Source: Aquabacter sp040755535 (lineage in GTDB: Bacteria; Pseudomonadota; Alphaproteobacteria; Rhizobiales; Xanthobacteraceae). Taken from it: a stretch of 64,000 bases of DNA. A program made the position numbers and the translations under genes. Of the stretch, positions 49,744 through 58,969 are shown one piece after another (within the stretch, counting starts at the first letter, position 1; each line of letters opens with the position of its first letter). The notes beneath the pieces are model-generated. The model did no database searches. It saw only the letters and a program-made list of their open reading frames with translations, and had not been told where the DNA came from. The stretch lies in the NCBI GenBank assembly GCA_040755535.1, contig JBFMAV010000014.1, positions 9,366 to 73,365 on the forward strand, written 5' to 3'.

Positions 49744-52700
49744 ATTGCGCGGGGGCGGGCGGGGCGACGCTCTGGTCGCGGAACTCGAACATCTTGCGCA
49801 GGAAGCCTGGCGCAACCGCGGACAGCGGATTGACCGTCAGGCGCGGCCCGCTCAAGGGGCCGACAATCTCGAAGGTGACGCCGAGCAGGCCCTCGTTCGG
49901 TCCCCCGCCGAGCAGCATGCCGATGATGGGCAGCTTCGAGAACAAGTTGTTGAGCCCGTAGGCCGGCACATAGGTGCCGCGCAGCGCGAGCCATTCGGCC
50001 GCGAAATCGATGGTGCCGTCCACGGTCGCTCCGGCCACCGGGCCATAGATGGCGCCGTCCTTGATGGTGACCGAGCCCGGGGTGCGGGTGAACTTGGCCT
50101 GGGCCTTCTGGAACGCCGCCGTGCCCGGCTCCGACCGGCCGGAGGAATCGCGGGCCGCCGAGGCCAGGATGTCGAGACCCGGTTCGCCGCGCAGAACGAA
50201 GTCGCGCAGGCTGATGGACCCTTCTTGTGTGGTGGCGTCGCTGCGGGGGGGATCGAGGGTGACCCAAAGCTCGCCCTTGTCGATCTTGTTGTAGACGTCA
50301 AGGAAGCGCATGAGCGCGCCCGCGTCCGAAGTGGTCACCACGAGTTGGCGCTTGCCCTGGACCAGGCGCATGTCGCCGGCCACCGTTCCGCTCTGCCCGG
50401 CGCGGGCGGCGAGGGCGAACGACCGGATTTCGGTGCCCCGTCGACCCACGGAAAGTTCGAACTGGCGTAACACCTCGCCATTGTTCCCGGTAAGCGCGCC
50501 CACGGAGGCGGTCACGTCCACGTCCTGGTTGCGCGGCTTGGGTCCATTCTTGGGGGCCGGCGTGTTGCCGGCTCCCACCATGCCCTTCATGATGCCCCGG
50601 GCATCCACCACGTCCCCGGTGATCTTCACTTTCAGCACGTCGCCCCCGCGGTTGGCGGTGAGGCTTGCCTTGTCTCCGTCGCTGAGTTGGAAGGTGGGGA
50701 AATTCGCGGAAAGAATGTCGCCCGAATCCGAGATTTCGATGGACCCCTTGATCAGCGTCCCGGAGCCGTCGAGCACCAGATCGTTGATGCGCACCGTCTT
50801 TCCGGCATCGGTCGATGCAAAACGCGCCTTGAGCGGCTTGCCCGCCGGCTTGGTCAGGCCCGGCACCAGGTCGTTGATGCGCGCGCCCGTCAAGTCCAGT
50901 TCGATGTTCGCCTTGGTCACTTGGTTGTCCGTGGTGCCCACGACGCGGGCCAGCACAGGCCCCGTGACCGCTGGCAGATTGACGCCGAGCTTTGCCCGGG
51001 AGGAATCATCGAGCGTTGCGTTCACACGCACGCTCGCGTCCGCGATATCCTTCTTTTTCTCGTATTCAAAACTCATGGGCGCGCCGGCGATGCGACCATC
51101 GCCGCGCAGCAGAATGCCGGCCGGGGTGGCGAATGCCGCCACCGTCGCGCCTTCCAGCCTGTGGCCGCCGAACAGATCATCCACGCCGAAGTCGGTGAGC
51201 GTGGCCTCCACCGAATAATCTGTGTCCTTGGGATCCTGGACCTTGCGGAAATGGATGTTGATCTGCACCAGCGCCGAGAGCTTTCCGCGCGTTGTGGAGG
51301 GATCATAAGCAGTTCCGGTTGGTCCTTTCAGGGCCTCCATGCCGAGAAGCTCGATGCCCGCATCCGCCGGGCCGTTGATCTTGACCTGGATCTGCGCCTT
51401 CGGCTCGCGCGGGAAATAATCCGCCATCAGGAAAGCGCCGTCCGTCAGGGAAAGCCGGCGGTTCTGCGGGGTCACGACAACGCTCTCGGGCATGTCGGCG
51501 CGCACGCTGCGTCCCGTCACCACCACGGACAGGCGCGCATCGCGCAGCGGCGGCAAACCTTTCATGGCGTTGATCTTGAACCCGGTTCCGGTGAGTTCGA
51601 GATGCACCGCGTCTTCGGGCAGCGGCACTTCGCGCTGGCCAATTAGCTCGAGCGGCATGTTCACGTTGATGCGCACGGCATCCACCGTGCCAGACGTGAC
51701 GTTCTGAATCACATATTCGCGGGCAGGCGGGGCGATGGAAACCGGCCAGAAGCGATGGACGGTGGAGGCCGGCATGGGCGTCCCGGTGGCGTCCAGCCGG
51801 ATGGCCGGCAGGGGAATCCCGAAATCCACCAGCCCGGAGAAAGCGAGCGATCCCGCCGCGCTCACCAGTTGGCCGGTTTCGAAGGTCAACTGCTTGCTCG
51901 GCGGATTGTAGCGCCCGCGGATGGCGACCTGATCCACCACGAGCGGCGGGTCCGGCATTTCCGGACCGGCGAAGATGACCTGCTGCTGGCGGATCCGGTA
52001 GGTCCAGTCCCCGCCAAAAAGCGCAGGGATATCGATTTCTCCCGCGAGCGCCACGCGGTTCTGATTCTTCACCGCCTCCAGGGGAGCGATGATAATGGCG
52101 CGGCGCGCGGCATCAAGGGTCAGCCCGACCCGCAGATAGTCGAGGGTGAAACGCTCCAGAACTTCCTCGCCATTGCCGATTTGCCCGGCGCCGAAATTGA
52201 TGCTGGCGGAGGCCTCCAGGACCTGACCATCCACATTCATGCGCGCGTTGAGCTCTGCGGCCAGCGGCATGTCCATGTAGAAGCGCTTCCAGTCCTGGGT
52301 AAAGGCGCTCACGAGATCCTTGGTGGCGACGTCCCGCACCTCCATCTTGAGGGTGCGCTCGCGCTGGCGCTCGGGGCCGATGGTTGCGGTCAGCTTCGCG
52401 ATTCCGCTCGGGCCCTGGAAGGCGAAATCCAGCACCGCCCCTCCTCCGGCGGGGCGGGCAACCCGCACCGAAATATGCTGGAACACGTAGGTCCGCCCCG
52501 AGCTCTCATTCTCCACCCGCAGGGTGCCGTCCTTGAGGCCCACATCCTCCAGCGCCCCGCCGTCGAAGCCCGCATGCTCGATGTCGTTCATGAGCGCGGC
52601 GAGCTGGCGCAGGACCAAGGGATCGCTGGGCGACTGGGCGGATGGTGCGCTGGTTTGCGGGCCGGGTGTCGAGCCGGACGGCGCGGGAGAACCGGACGGA

Positions 52701-53227
52701 GCGGAAGCGGCGATCAACGGCCGGGCCCCCTGTCCTGCGGCCACAGCCACCACGCCGGAGGCGGCGATCTTCACCGTCATGTCCGCGCCGACGAGATCCA
52801 CGCGCCGGGCCTTGGGCGACAGCGTCAGGAGGCTTCCGTCCAACTCCACTTCCGCGCTGGGCGCGGCGGCGATCAACTCGCCGTTGGGTCCTTCCACACG
52901 GATATCGTGGACGACAACGGCGGTCGCGCCATGGTTCATGGTCTCGACCGTGGTGGAGCCGATGATGACGTCATACTTGCCACCGAGCCGCTCCTCGATG
53001 GCGCGTTCGATATAGGGGGTCGCGAGATTCGCAGTGACAATGCCGTTTGCGATCAGAAAATAGAGCGCCAGGGCGCCCAGCCCTGCGATCGCCACCAGCG
53101 AGACCACCACCCACATGAGCACACGCGCAAGGCGGCCGCGTGGGACCAGAGCGCCCTCGATTCCCTGGGGATGGCCATGCCTGAGATGGCGGCCAGCCGG
53201 CTTGAAGCGCGCCGTATCGTCCTTCAT
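49742..53227 (-). CDS. YhdP/AsmA-type large envelope protein (DUF3971)
   Basis: A 1161-residue protein. A cytoplasmic basic tail is followed by one transmembrane helix (about residues 35-60: LMWVVVSLVAIAGLGALALYF) and a very long periplasmic region of repeating beta-strands. This ends in an AsmA-like C-terminal block (WLALRGTYVPAYGLNNLFSKLPIIG...GVTFEIVGPLSGPRLTVNPLSAVAPGFLRKMF). That ending is typical of the DUF3971/YhdP family, thought to form bridge-like channels carrying phospholipids to the outer membrane. An internal low-complexity Ser/Pro/Ala segment (about 200-235) follows the first domain. ATG at 53227; divergent from bcp. Confidence 0.85.
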   Translation of the reverse strand: MKDDTARFKPAGRHLRHGHPQGIEGALVPRGRLARVLMWVVVSLVAIAGLGALALYFLIANGIVTANLATPYIERAIEERLGGKYDVIIGSTTVETMNHGATAVVVHDIRVEGPNGELIAAAPSAEVELDGSLLTLSPKARRVDLVGADMTVKIAASGVVAVAAGQGARPLIAASAPSGSPAPSGSTPGPQTSAPSAQSPSDPLVLRQLAALMNDIEHAGFDGGALEDVGLKDGTLRVENESSGRTYVFQHISVRVARPAGGGAVLDFAFQGPSGIAKLTATIGPERQRERTLKMEVRDVATKDLVSAFTQDWKRFYMDMPLAAELNARMNVDGQVLEASASINFGAGQIGNGEEVLERFTLDYLRVGLTLDAARRAIIIAPLEAVKNQNRVALAGEIDIPALFGGDWTYRIRQQQVIFAGPEMPDPPLVVDQVAIRGRYNPPSKQLTFETGQLVSAAGSLAFSGLVDFGIPLPAIRLDATGTPMPASTVHRFWPVSIAPPAREYVIQNVTSGTVDAVRINVNMPLELIGQREVPLPEDAVHLELTGTGFKINAMKGLPPLRDARLSVVVTGRSVRADMPESVVVTPQNRRLSLTDGAFLMADYFPREPKAQIQVKINGPADAGIELLGMEALKGPTGTAYDPSTTRGKLSALVQINIHFRKVQDPKDTDYSVEATLTDFGVDDLFGGHRLEGATVAAFATPAGILLRGDGRIAGAPMSFEYEKKKDIADASVRVNATLDDSSRAKLGVNLPAVTGPVLARVVGTTDNQVTKANIELDLTGARINDLVPGLTKPAGKPLKARFASTDAGKTVRINDLVLDGSGTLIKGSIEISDSGDILSANFPTFQLSDGDKASLTANRGGDVLKVKITGDVVDARGIMKGMVGAGNTPAPKNGPKPRNQDVDVTASVGALTGNNGEVLRQFELSVGRRGTEIRSFALAARAGQSGTVAGDMRLVQGKRQLVVTTSDAGALMRFLDVYNKIDKGELWVTLDPPRSDATTQEGSISLRDFVLRGEPGLDILASAARDSSGRSEPGTAAFQKAQAKFTRTPGSVTIKDGAIYGPVAGATVDGTIDFAAEWLALRGTYVPAYGLNNLFSKLPIIGMLLGGGPNEGLLGVTFEIVGPLSGPRLTVNPLSAVAPGFLRKMFEFRDQSVAPPAPAQ

Positions 53228-53361
53228 CCTTACCCGATCCTCTGGCCCCGCCGAGGCGCCCCCGCGCCGGGTTGCAAGCGGCGCAGAATGTACCATCCTC
53301 GCCATCAGGCAAGGGCATTCAGCCCAGCCGGTATGACGCAGTCACGTCGAAAGGAAGGCAG

Positions 53362-53832
53362 ATGGCGGATTTTCCCTCCGCGGGCGCGCAGGCTCCGGAT
53401 TTCTCTCTCCCGCGCGACGGGGGCGGGACAGTGTCCCTGAAGGATTTCAAGGGGCGCAAGCTGGTGCTTTATTTCTATCCCAAGGCCAATACCCCCGGCT
53501 GCACCAAGGAAGCCATGGCGTTCAACGCTTTGCGGGGAGAGTTCGAGGCGGCCAATACAGCGATTGTCGGGGTTTCGGCGGATTCGGTGGGCGCCCAAGA
53601 CAAGTTCAGGGCGAAATATGACCTCGCCTTTCCCCTCGCCTCCGATGAGACCACCGCCATGCTGGAGGCCTATGGCGTGTGGGGCGAGAAGAACATGTAT
53701 GGGCGTAAATTTATGGGGATAGAGCGCGCAACGCTGCTGATCGACGAACAAGGCAAGATCGCGCAGGCCTGGCCGAAGGTGAAGGTCGAGGGGCATGCGG
53801 AGGCGGTGCTGGCGGCGGCGCGCGCCCTGTGA
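53362..53832 (+). CDS. Bcp-type peroxiredoxin
   Basis: A 156-residue thioredoxin-fold peroxidase with the TPGCTKEA motif (peroxidatic Cys47). The common resolving cysteine five residues later is Met (position 52). It therefore works as a 1-Cys type or uses an external thiol. KAPDF-like APDFSLPRD and YGVWGEKNMYGRKFMGIERATLLID are standard Bcp/PrxQ features. It reduces H2O2 and organic peroxides. The ATG at 53362 follows AAGGAAGG. Monocistronic and divergent from the YhdP-like gene. Confidence 0.9.
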   Translation: MADFPSAGAQAPDFSLPRDGGGTVSLKDFKGRKLVLYFYPKANTPGCTKEAMAFNALRGEFEAANTAIVGVSADSVGAQDKFRAKYDLAFPLASDETTAMLEAYGVWGEKNMYGRKFMGIERATLLIDEQGKIAQAWPKVKVEGHAEAVLAAARAL

Positions 53833-53988
53833 CGGCGACGATGCAAGCGAGAACAGGGAACTTATACGGGCTTCCGCCGTCTTAGCTCCGACCGAATACG
53901 CGCCTTACTCCCGCGTTTTTACCGTATCACCGCCACCGTGTGCCGCGGCGGCGAACGCGGGCGCGCGAACGTTCCCCAGGAGGGGCCA

Positions 53989-55110
53989 ATGAAGCTTTTC
54001 GAGTGCCCGTCCTGCGGCAATCCGGTGTATTTCGACAATGGGGCCTGCCTCAATTGCGGAGCACGCCTCGGCTTCCTGCCGTCCGAGATTCGCATGGTGG
54101 CGCTGGAGCCCGACGGCCCGGCGTTCCGCAGCATCGCCGCGCCGCGCCGGACGTTCCTGTTCTGCGCCAATGCGGAGCATGAGGTGTGCAACTGGCTGGT
54201 GCCAGAGGGGGGCGACGCCTACTGCCCGGCCTGCCGCTTCAACCGCACGGTGCCGGACCTCGGCCGGCCGCAGAATCGCGATCTGTGGCGGCGCATCGAG
54301 GTGGCCAAGCGCTATGTGTTCTATTCCATCCTGCGCTGGCGCCTGCCGGTCCAGGACCGGCTGGAGAACCCCCAGCACGGCCTCGCCTTCGACTTCCTCT
54401 CCGAGGACCAGACCGCGCCGGGCGAGAGCGTGATGACCGGGCACGACAACGGCCTCATCACGTTGAATATTTCCGAAGCGGACGATGCCGAGCGCGAGCG
54501 CCGCCGCACCTCCATGAACGAGCCCTACCGGACCCTGATCGGCCATTTCCGGCACGAACTGGGGCATTATTTCTGGGACGAGCTGGTCGCCTACCGGCCC
54601 CAGACCTTGCAGCAGTGCCGCGCCATCTTCGGCGATGAGCGGGTCGATTATGGAGCGGCCCTGCAGCGCCATTACCAGCGGGGGGCGCCGGCCAACTGGC
54701 AGGATGCCTTCATCTCCTCCTATGCCACCGCCCATCCCTGGGAGGATTTCGCGGAGACCTGGGCGCATTATTTCCACATCACGGACGCGCTGGAGACCGC
54801 CTCCGCCTTCGGCATCCGCACCCGCCCGCGCCTGAAAGAGGCGGAGGATCTGACGGTTACGGTGGATTTCGATCCCTATTCCGCCGCGAGCGCGGCGGAT
54901 CTGGTGGATGCCTGGGTGCCGCTCACGGTGGCGCTCAACAGCGTGAACCGCTCCATGGGCCAGCCGGACCTCTATCCCTTCGTGCTTTCACAGCCGGTGA
55001 TGCGGAAGCTCGATTTCATCCATGGCCTGATCCATTGCGACCCGACGCAGGCCGAAGAGCGCAACCGCCGCTGGCGGAGCCTGTGCGGCGTGCAAGGGTT
55101 TGCCGCCTGA
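53989..55110 (+). CDS. Putative zinc-binding metallopeptidase with zinc-ribbon N-terminus
   Basis: A 373-residue protein. Four cysteines (C6, C9, C20, C23; CPSCG...CLNCG) form a zinc ribbon, and a second Cys set (C59, C67, C79, C82) follows. The metallopeptidase site is HELGH at 189-193, with a downstream glutamate in DFAETWAHYFH. This combination matches the PF15887/DUF2248-type family of putative zinc metallopeptidases, whose substrate is unknown. No signal peptide, so cytoplasmic. A strong AGGAGGGG site precedes the ATG. Tail-to-tail with the MFS exporter (4-bp gap). Confidence 0.85.
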   Translation: MKLFECPSCGNPVYFDNGACLNCGARLGFLPSEIRMVALEPDGPAFRSIAAPRRTFLFCANAEHEVCNWLVPEGGDAYCPACRFNRTVPDLGRPQNRDLWRRIEVAKRYVFYSILRWRLPVQDRLENPQHGLAFDFLSEDQTAPGESVMTGHDNGLITLNISEADDAERERRRTSMNEPYRTLIGHFRHELGHYFWDELVAYRPQTLQQCRAIFGDERVDYGAALQRHYQRGAPANWQDAFISSYATAHPWEDFAETWAHYFHITDALETASAFGIRTRPRLKEAEDLTVTVDFDPYSAASAADLVDAWVPLTVALNSVNRSMGQPDLYPFVLSQPVMRKLDFIHGLIHCDPTQAEERNRRWRSLCGVQGFAA

Positions 55111-55114
55111 CCGC

Positions 55115-56335
55115 TCAGGGATGCCCCGCGCTCCGCGCCCCCGGCAAGGAGAGGGCGAGGAGCCCGCCACCGACGAGGCCGAGCCCCACATAGAGGGCGC
55201 CCATGGGCGCCTGGCTGGTTTCCGGCAGCACCGCCGCCGCCATCATGGCGGCGCTGACGCACAGATAGCAGATGGCGCTGATCAGCCCGCCCAATAGGCC
55301 GAGATTGCGCTCGAACAGGCCGAGCGCCATGCCGTACATCATGGGGCAGAGCACGCCGCATCCCAGCAGCACCAGCGCGCCGCCGAGCGTGATGGAGAAC
55401 AGGCCCGCGCCCCACATCACGCCGGACACGGCGAGCCCCACCGCCCCCGCGAGAAACAGGGCGTAGGAGGTCCAGCCGAGCCTTTGGGGCGTGGTGCGCT
55501 TGGCGAAATAGGAGCAGCCCAGTTCGCCGGCGAGATTGACCCCGCCCAGAAGCAGCGCCATGGCCCCGTAGCCGCTCGGCGAGAAGCCGAGCCCCTCCTG
55601 ATAGAGGAAGGGCGCCACGACACCGAACACGAGCTGCGCGCTCGCCATGGCGCCGAAGATCAGCGTGAAGCACAGGAACAGCCGGTTGCGCAGCGCGGTC
55701 GCGATTACGCCGCCCGCCGCGCGCAGATCGATCGGCACGCGGCGCGCGGGCGGCAGCGTTTCCGGCAGGCGGAAAAAGGCGATCACCGCCACGAGGCTCG
55801 CAAGGCCGCCGATCAGCAGGAAGATGACCCGCCAGGAGACGAAATCCGCCAGAACACCCCCCGCCGCCGGGGCCAGAACCGGCGCAAGCCCCCAGGCCGC
55901 GCCCAAAAGACCGGAAACCGAGGTGAGATGCGCGCCCCGGAAGCAATCGGCCGCCACCACATAGGAGACGACGAGGCAGGTGCATCCGCCCATGCCCTGG
56001 AGGAAGCGGAAGGCGAGGAGAAGAGTGACGTCGCTCACGGCCGCGCAGGCGAGGCTCATGGCCACCAGCAGCGCCATGCCGGAAAACAGGGTGACGCGCC
56101 GGCCCACCGCGTCCGTGATGAGGCCCACGGGAATGAGCGCCAGGCTCATGCCCAGCATGTAAGCGGTCACGGTGTTCTGGACGGCGGCGGGGTCGGCCTG
56201 GAGCGAGCGCACCATTTCCGGCAAGGCCGGCGTATAGGCATCCAGCGGAATCTGGCTGAACGGAACGATGGTGAGCAGCAGCGGCACAAGCCCGCGCGGC
56301 GCCGGCCTGGCCTGCGCATCGATCGTCGTCGCCAT
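55115..56335 (-). CDS. MFS exporter, Bcr/CflA type
   Basis: A 406-residue, twelve-helix major facilitator. PLDAYTPALPEMVRSL after helix 1 and GLITDAVGRRVTLFSG (motif A between helices 2 and 3) mark the Bcr/CflA drug-resistance subfamily; FLQGMGGCTCLVVSYVVAAD is motif C-like in helix 5. It would export drugs or small metabolites with proton antiport. The ATG at 56335 begins a short hydrophilic tail. Natural substrate unknown. Confidence 0.85.
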   Translation of the reverse strand: MATTIDAQARPAPRGLVPLLLTIVPFSQIPLDAYTPALPEMVRSLQADPAAVQNTVTAYMLGMSLALIPVGLITDAVGRRVTLFSGMALLVAMSLACAAVSDVTLLLAFRFLQGMGGCTCLVVSYVVAADCFRGAHLTSVSGLLGAAWGLAPVLAPAAGGVLADFVSWRVIFLLIGGLASLVAVIAFFRLPETLPPARRVPIDLRAAGGVIATALRNRLFLCFTLIFGAMASAQLVFGVVAPFLYQEGLGFSPSGYGAMALLLGGVNLAGELGCSYFAKRTTPQRLGWTSYALFLAGAVGLAVSGVMWGAGLFSITLGGALVLLGCGVLCPMMYGMALGLFERNLGLLGGLISAICYLCVSAAMMAAAVLPETSQAPMGALYVGLGLVGGGLLALSLPGARSAGHP

Positions 56336-56405
56336 CGCCCCGCCCCGTTGCCGCATCCGGGCGCGACCATGGCACAGGCCAGGGGGGAGTGGAACCGCAG
56401 GGCAG

Positions 56406-56430
56406 TCCGGCCCGCGAAACGCGGGCCGGA
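56406..56430 (-). terminator. Hairpin downstream of the OsmC gene
   Basis: TCCGGCCCGCG and CGCGGGCCGGA pair perfectly over 11 bp with an AAA loop, just beyond the OsmC stop. Likely end of the OsmC-esterase-dioxygenase transcript. Confidence 0.6.
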
Positions 56431-56443
56431 TGCACGGGCCGGC

Positions 56444-56866
56444 TCAGACGAGCGTGGCGTCCAGCGTGATCTCGGCCTTCAGAAGCTTGGAGACCGGGCA
56501 ACCGGCCTTGGCTTTGCCGGCCAATTCCTGAAATTTCGCATCGTCCGCACCGGGGATTTTCGCGCGCAGCGTGAGCGCGACGGCGGTGATGGCGAAACCG
56601 TCCTCCTGCTTCACCAGGGTCACGTCGGCCTTGGTCTCCATATGCTCGGCGGTGAGGCCGGCTTCGCCCAGGATCAGGGACAGGGCCATGGTGAAGCATC
56701 CGGCATGGGCGGCGCCGATCAGTTCCTCGGGATTGGTGCCCGGCTTGCCCTCGAAGCGGCTGGCGAAGCCGTAGGGATAAGCATCGAGCGCGCCGCTCTT
56801 GGTGGAGATGGCGCCCTTTCCGTCCTTGATGCCGCCGGACCAGACCGCAGAGCCGTAGGTGGACAT
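56444..56866 (-). CDS. OsmC-type peroxiredoxin
   Basis: A 140-residue OsmC-family thiol peroxidase with both reactive cysteines, C57 (AAHAGCFTMAL) and C123 (KAGCPVSK). It opens with the family's usual GSAVWSGGIKDGKG. It detoxifies organic hydroperoxides. It lies 121 bp downstream of the esterase gene on the same strand and seems part of a stress-response group with the dioxygenase. AAAGGA precedes the ATG by 8 nt. Confidence 0.92.
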   Translation of the reverse strand: MSTYGSAVWSGGIKDGKGAISTKSGALDAYPYGFASRFEGKPGTNPEELIGAAHAGCFTMALSLILGEAGLTAEHMETKADVTLVKQEDGFAITAVALTLRAKIPGADDAKFQELAGKAKAGCPVSKLLKAEITLDATLV

Positions 56867-56987
56867 GTCGGTATCCTTTCCTCAACGAGGCTGTAGGGAG
56901 CAGCCGCGCGGCAGTCGCACCGCGCGGCATGACGCATAACCCGTGAGACCCTAAAGGAGGTCCGCCGCAGCCTTGCGACAGGCCCCG

Positions 56988-57608
56988 TCACTTGCCCGCG
57001 AGCCAGGCCTTGGCGAGGGCCACGTCGGTCTGGGTCAGGCCATGGCCCGCCCGCAGCACGCGATGCTCCACCTCGGCGCCGGCCGCCTTCAGCGTGGCGG
57101 CGAGCCGGGCAGGATTGTCCTGGCCCATGAGCGTGTCGGCATTTCCGGAGAGAATGAGAACCGGCTTGCCGTCGAGCGGCTGGGCCGGAGCTTCCTCCAG
57201 CGGCACCATGGCGCGCATGAGCACCGCACCGGCCAGCACCTCGGGACGGCGATAGAGCACCGCCGCCGCGATGTTGGCGCCGTTGGAGAAGCCCACCGCG
57301 AGGGGCGGGGGCATCCCGCAGCCCTCGCGGGCGGCCGCGAGGAAACCGGCCAGCGCATCCGCCTCGCGGCGCACGTCATCATGGTCGAACACGCCTTCCG
57401 CGAGGCGCCGGAAGAAGCGCGGCATGCCGTGCTCCAGCACCCGCCCACGGGGCGAGAGCAGCGCGGCGTGGGGCGAGAGCATGCGGCCGAGCGGCAGCAG
57501 GTCGTTCTCGTCCCCTCCCGTGCCATGGAGGAGAAGGAGGGGGGTGTGCCCCTCCTCCGTCGCGGGTTCATAGCGGTGGACGAAGCCCGCCTTCGTATCG
57601 GGTGTCAT
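56988..57608 (-). CDS. Esterase/phospholipase-type alpha/beta hydrolase (MhqD-like)
   Basis: A 206-residue carboxylesterase/phospholipase-family hydrolase. The oxyanion block LLLLHGTGGDENDLLPL is followed by the nucleophile GFSNGA (Ser about 108), ILSGNADTLM (acid) and AGHGLTQ (His). In Bacillus the corresponding mhqD esterase is induced by methylhydroquinone beside ring-cleaving dioxygenases. Here too it follows such a dioxygenase by 25 bp on the same strand, which supports the same role by context. Confidence 0.85.
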   Translation of the reverse strand: MTPDTKAGFVHRYEPATEEGHTPLLLLHGTGGDENDLLPLGRMLSPHAALLSPRGRVLEHGMPRFFRRLAEGVFDHDDVRREADALAGFLAAAREGCGMPPPLAVGFSNGANIAAAVLYRRPEVLAGAVLMRAMVPLEEAPAQPLDGKPVLILSGNADTLMGQDNPARLAATLKAAGAEVEHRVLRAGHGLTQTDVALAKAWLAGK

Positions 57609-57633
57609 GGCTGTGTCTCCCTCTCCTGCGGGC

Positions 57634-58560
57634 TCAAGCGAGCACGGGGAGGACGCTTTCGATTTCCGCGCGCCGGCCTTCCAGGAAGGCCGGAAGCTTC
57701 AGGGCCTGTCCAAGGGTTTCCGCCGGCTCATCCACGGCGAAGCCGGGAATGTCGGTGGCGATCTCGAACAGGACGCCGTTGGGCTCGCGGAAATAGACCG
57801 AGCGGAAATAATTGCGGTCCTTCTGCTCCGTGGTGCGCAGGCCGTGATGGTCCGCGAGCTTCTGCACCATGGCCGCCTCGGCCGCGTCGTCGGCCGCGCG
57901 GAAGGCGATGTGATGCACGCTGCCCCCGCCGGGGCGGCCGCGCAGGAAATCCCCCGCCGCGTGAAGATCGACGATGCCGCCCTGGGCGGTGCCGGTGGAA
58001 TAGCGGCTCAGCGTGCCCTCCTGTGCGGTCAGCGCGAAGCCGAACACGTCGGTCAGGATGGCGGCGGTGGGGGCCGCGTCCTTCACCAGCAAGGTCACGC
58101 CGTGGAAGCCGCGAATGGCATGCTCGGCGGGGATGTTGCCCGCGCTATAGCCCGCCTCCGCTTCCGCGCCGGGAACGCCGATCAAGGCGAGGCGCATGCC
58201 GTCCGGGTCGGTGAAGGTGAGGACCGTCTCGCCGAACCGGTTGGCCGGCGTGCCGTGCCGCACGCCCGCTTCCACGAAGCGGTGGGTCCAATAGCCCATG
58301 GAGGCGAGAGGAATGCGGAACGCGGTCTCCTGCGTCTCGCCCACCCCGAGCCTGCCGGGCGCCACATGCTCCCAGGGAAAGAAGGTGAGGATGGTGCCGG
58401 GCGCGCCGGCCGCATCGCCATAATAGAAGTGGTAGGTGCCGGGATCGTCGAAATTGACCGTCTTCTTCACCAGCCGCAGGCCAAGCACGCCTTCATAGAA
58501 AGCAAGGTTGCGGCGCGCCGGGCCGGAAATGGCGGTGACGTGGTGGATGCCGTTGGTCAT
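57634..58560 (-). CDS. VOC-family ring-cleaving dioxygenase (MhqO/LinE-like)
   Basis: A 308-residue protein with two vicinal-oxygen-chelate modules (GIHHVTAISGPARRNLAFYE and GFHGVTLLVKDAAPTAAIL). Metal ligands sit in IHHVT, SVHHIAF and GVLFEIATD. The family includes hydroquinone- and chlorohydroquinone-cleaving dioxygenases and MhqO. It probably opens quinol rings to remove electrophiles. The ATG at 58560 follows GGGAGG. It leads an operon with the esterase and perhaps OsmC. A palindrome 75 bp upstream may be the operator of a MarR/LysR-type sensor. Confidence 0.88.
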   Translation of the reverse strand: MTNGIHHVTAISGPARRNLAFYEGVLGLRLVKKTVNFDDPGTYHFYYGDAAGAPGTILTFFPWEHVAPGRLGVGETQETAFRIPLASMGYWTHRFVEAGVRHGTPANRFGETVLTFTDPDGMRLALIGVPGAEAEAGYSAGNIPAEHAIRGFHGVTLLVKDAAPTAAILTDVFGFALTAQEGTLSRYSTGTAQGGIVDLHAAGDFLRGRPGGGSVHHIAFRAADDAAEAAMVQKLADHHGLRTTEQKDRNYFRSVYFREPNGVLFEIATDIPGFAVDEPAETLGQALKLPAFLEGRRAEIESVLPVLA

Positions 58561-58634
58561 GGATGCCTCCCGTCTGGGGTGTCTGTCTGGACCTTGATGT
58601 AAGGCAATGACGGTCGGCGTTCCACGCCAAACAC

Positions 58635-58650
58635 ATTGCACAAATGCAAT
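58635..58650. promoter_or_regulatory. Palindrome ATTGCA-CAAA-TGCAAT upstream of the dioxygenase operon
   Basis: Perfect 6-bp arms, 75 bp upstream of the dioxygenase start. Its size and position fit a MarR-type operator; the regulator gene is not in view. Confidence 0.5.
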
Positions 58651-58670
58651 GCGAACTGGCACCGGCACAG

Positions 58671-58811
58671 TCAGCGGGGAAAAGGCTCCAGATGGGTCTC
58701 GCCGGTGCGGCCCATATAGACCGCGCGGCTCCCAAGGAAGGACACGGTATAGCCCGCGCATCCGGCCGCGACGGCGGTGAGGCAGAAGCCTCCAAGAGGC
58801 GCGCCGAACAT
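58671..58811 (-). CDS. Possible 46-aa membrane peptide
   Basis: A short frame beginning MFGAPLGGFCLTAVAAGCAG that stays hydrophobic through YTVSFLGSRAVYMG and ends ETHLEPFPR. One transmembrane helix or a lipoprotein-like segment (with two cysteines) is suggested. There is no clear ribosome site, which lowers confidence. It lies between ilvD and the dioxygenase operon and ends 21 bp before the palindrome. No homolog recognised. Confidence 0.35.
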   Translation of the reverse strand: MFGAPLGGFCLTAVAAGCAGYTVSFLGSRAVYMGRTGETHLEPFPR

Positions 58812-58969
58812 GCGGGGAATCGCTGCGCTCGCCCGTCGCGCGTCCCGCGCATGGGCGGCGCGGGCGCCTTGCGGCGAAGTGATTTCGCTTTGCCTGAATT
58901 CGCTCTAAGAAGGGCGCGACAATGAAATTGCGCACGGCCGCCGGCCTGCACAACAAAAGGCAAGAGGAC

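Noticed and set aside
51755..53440. 561-codon plus-strand frame opposite the YhdP-like gene
   Set aside because: Shadow frame: low-complexity Arg/Gly/His content, no motif, and overlap with a conserved membrane-anchored protein.
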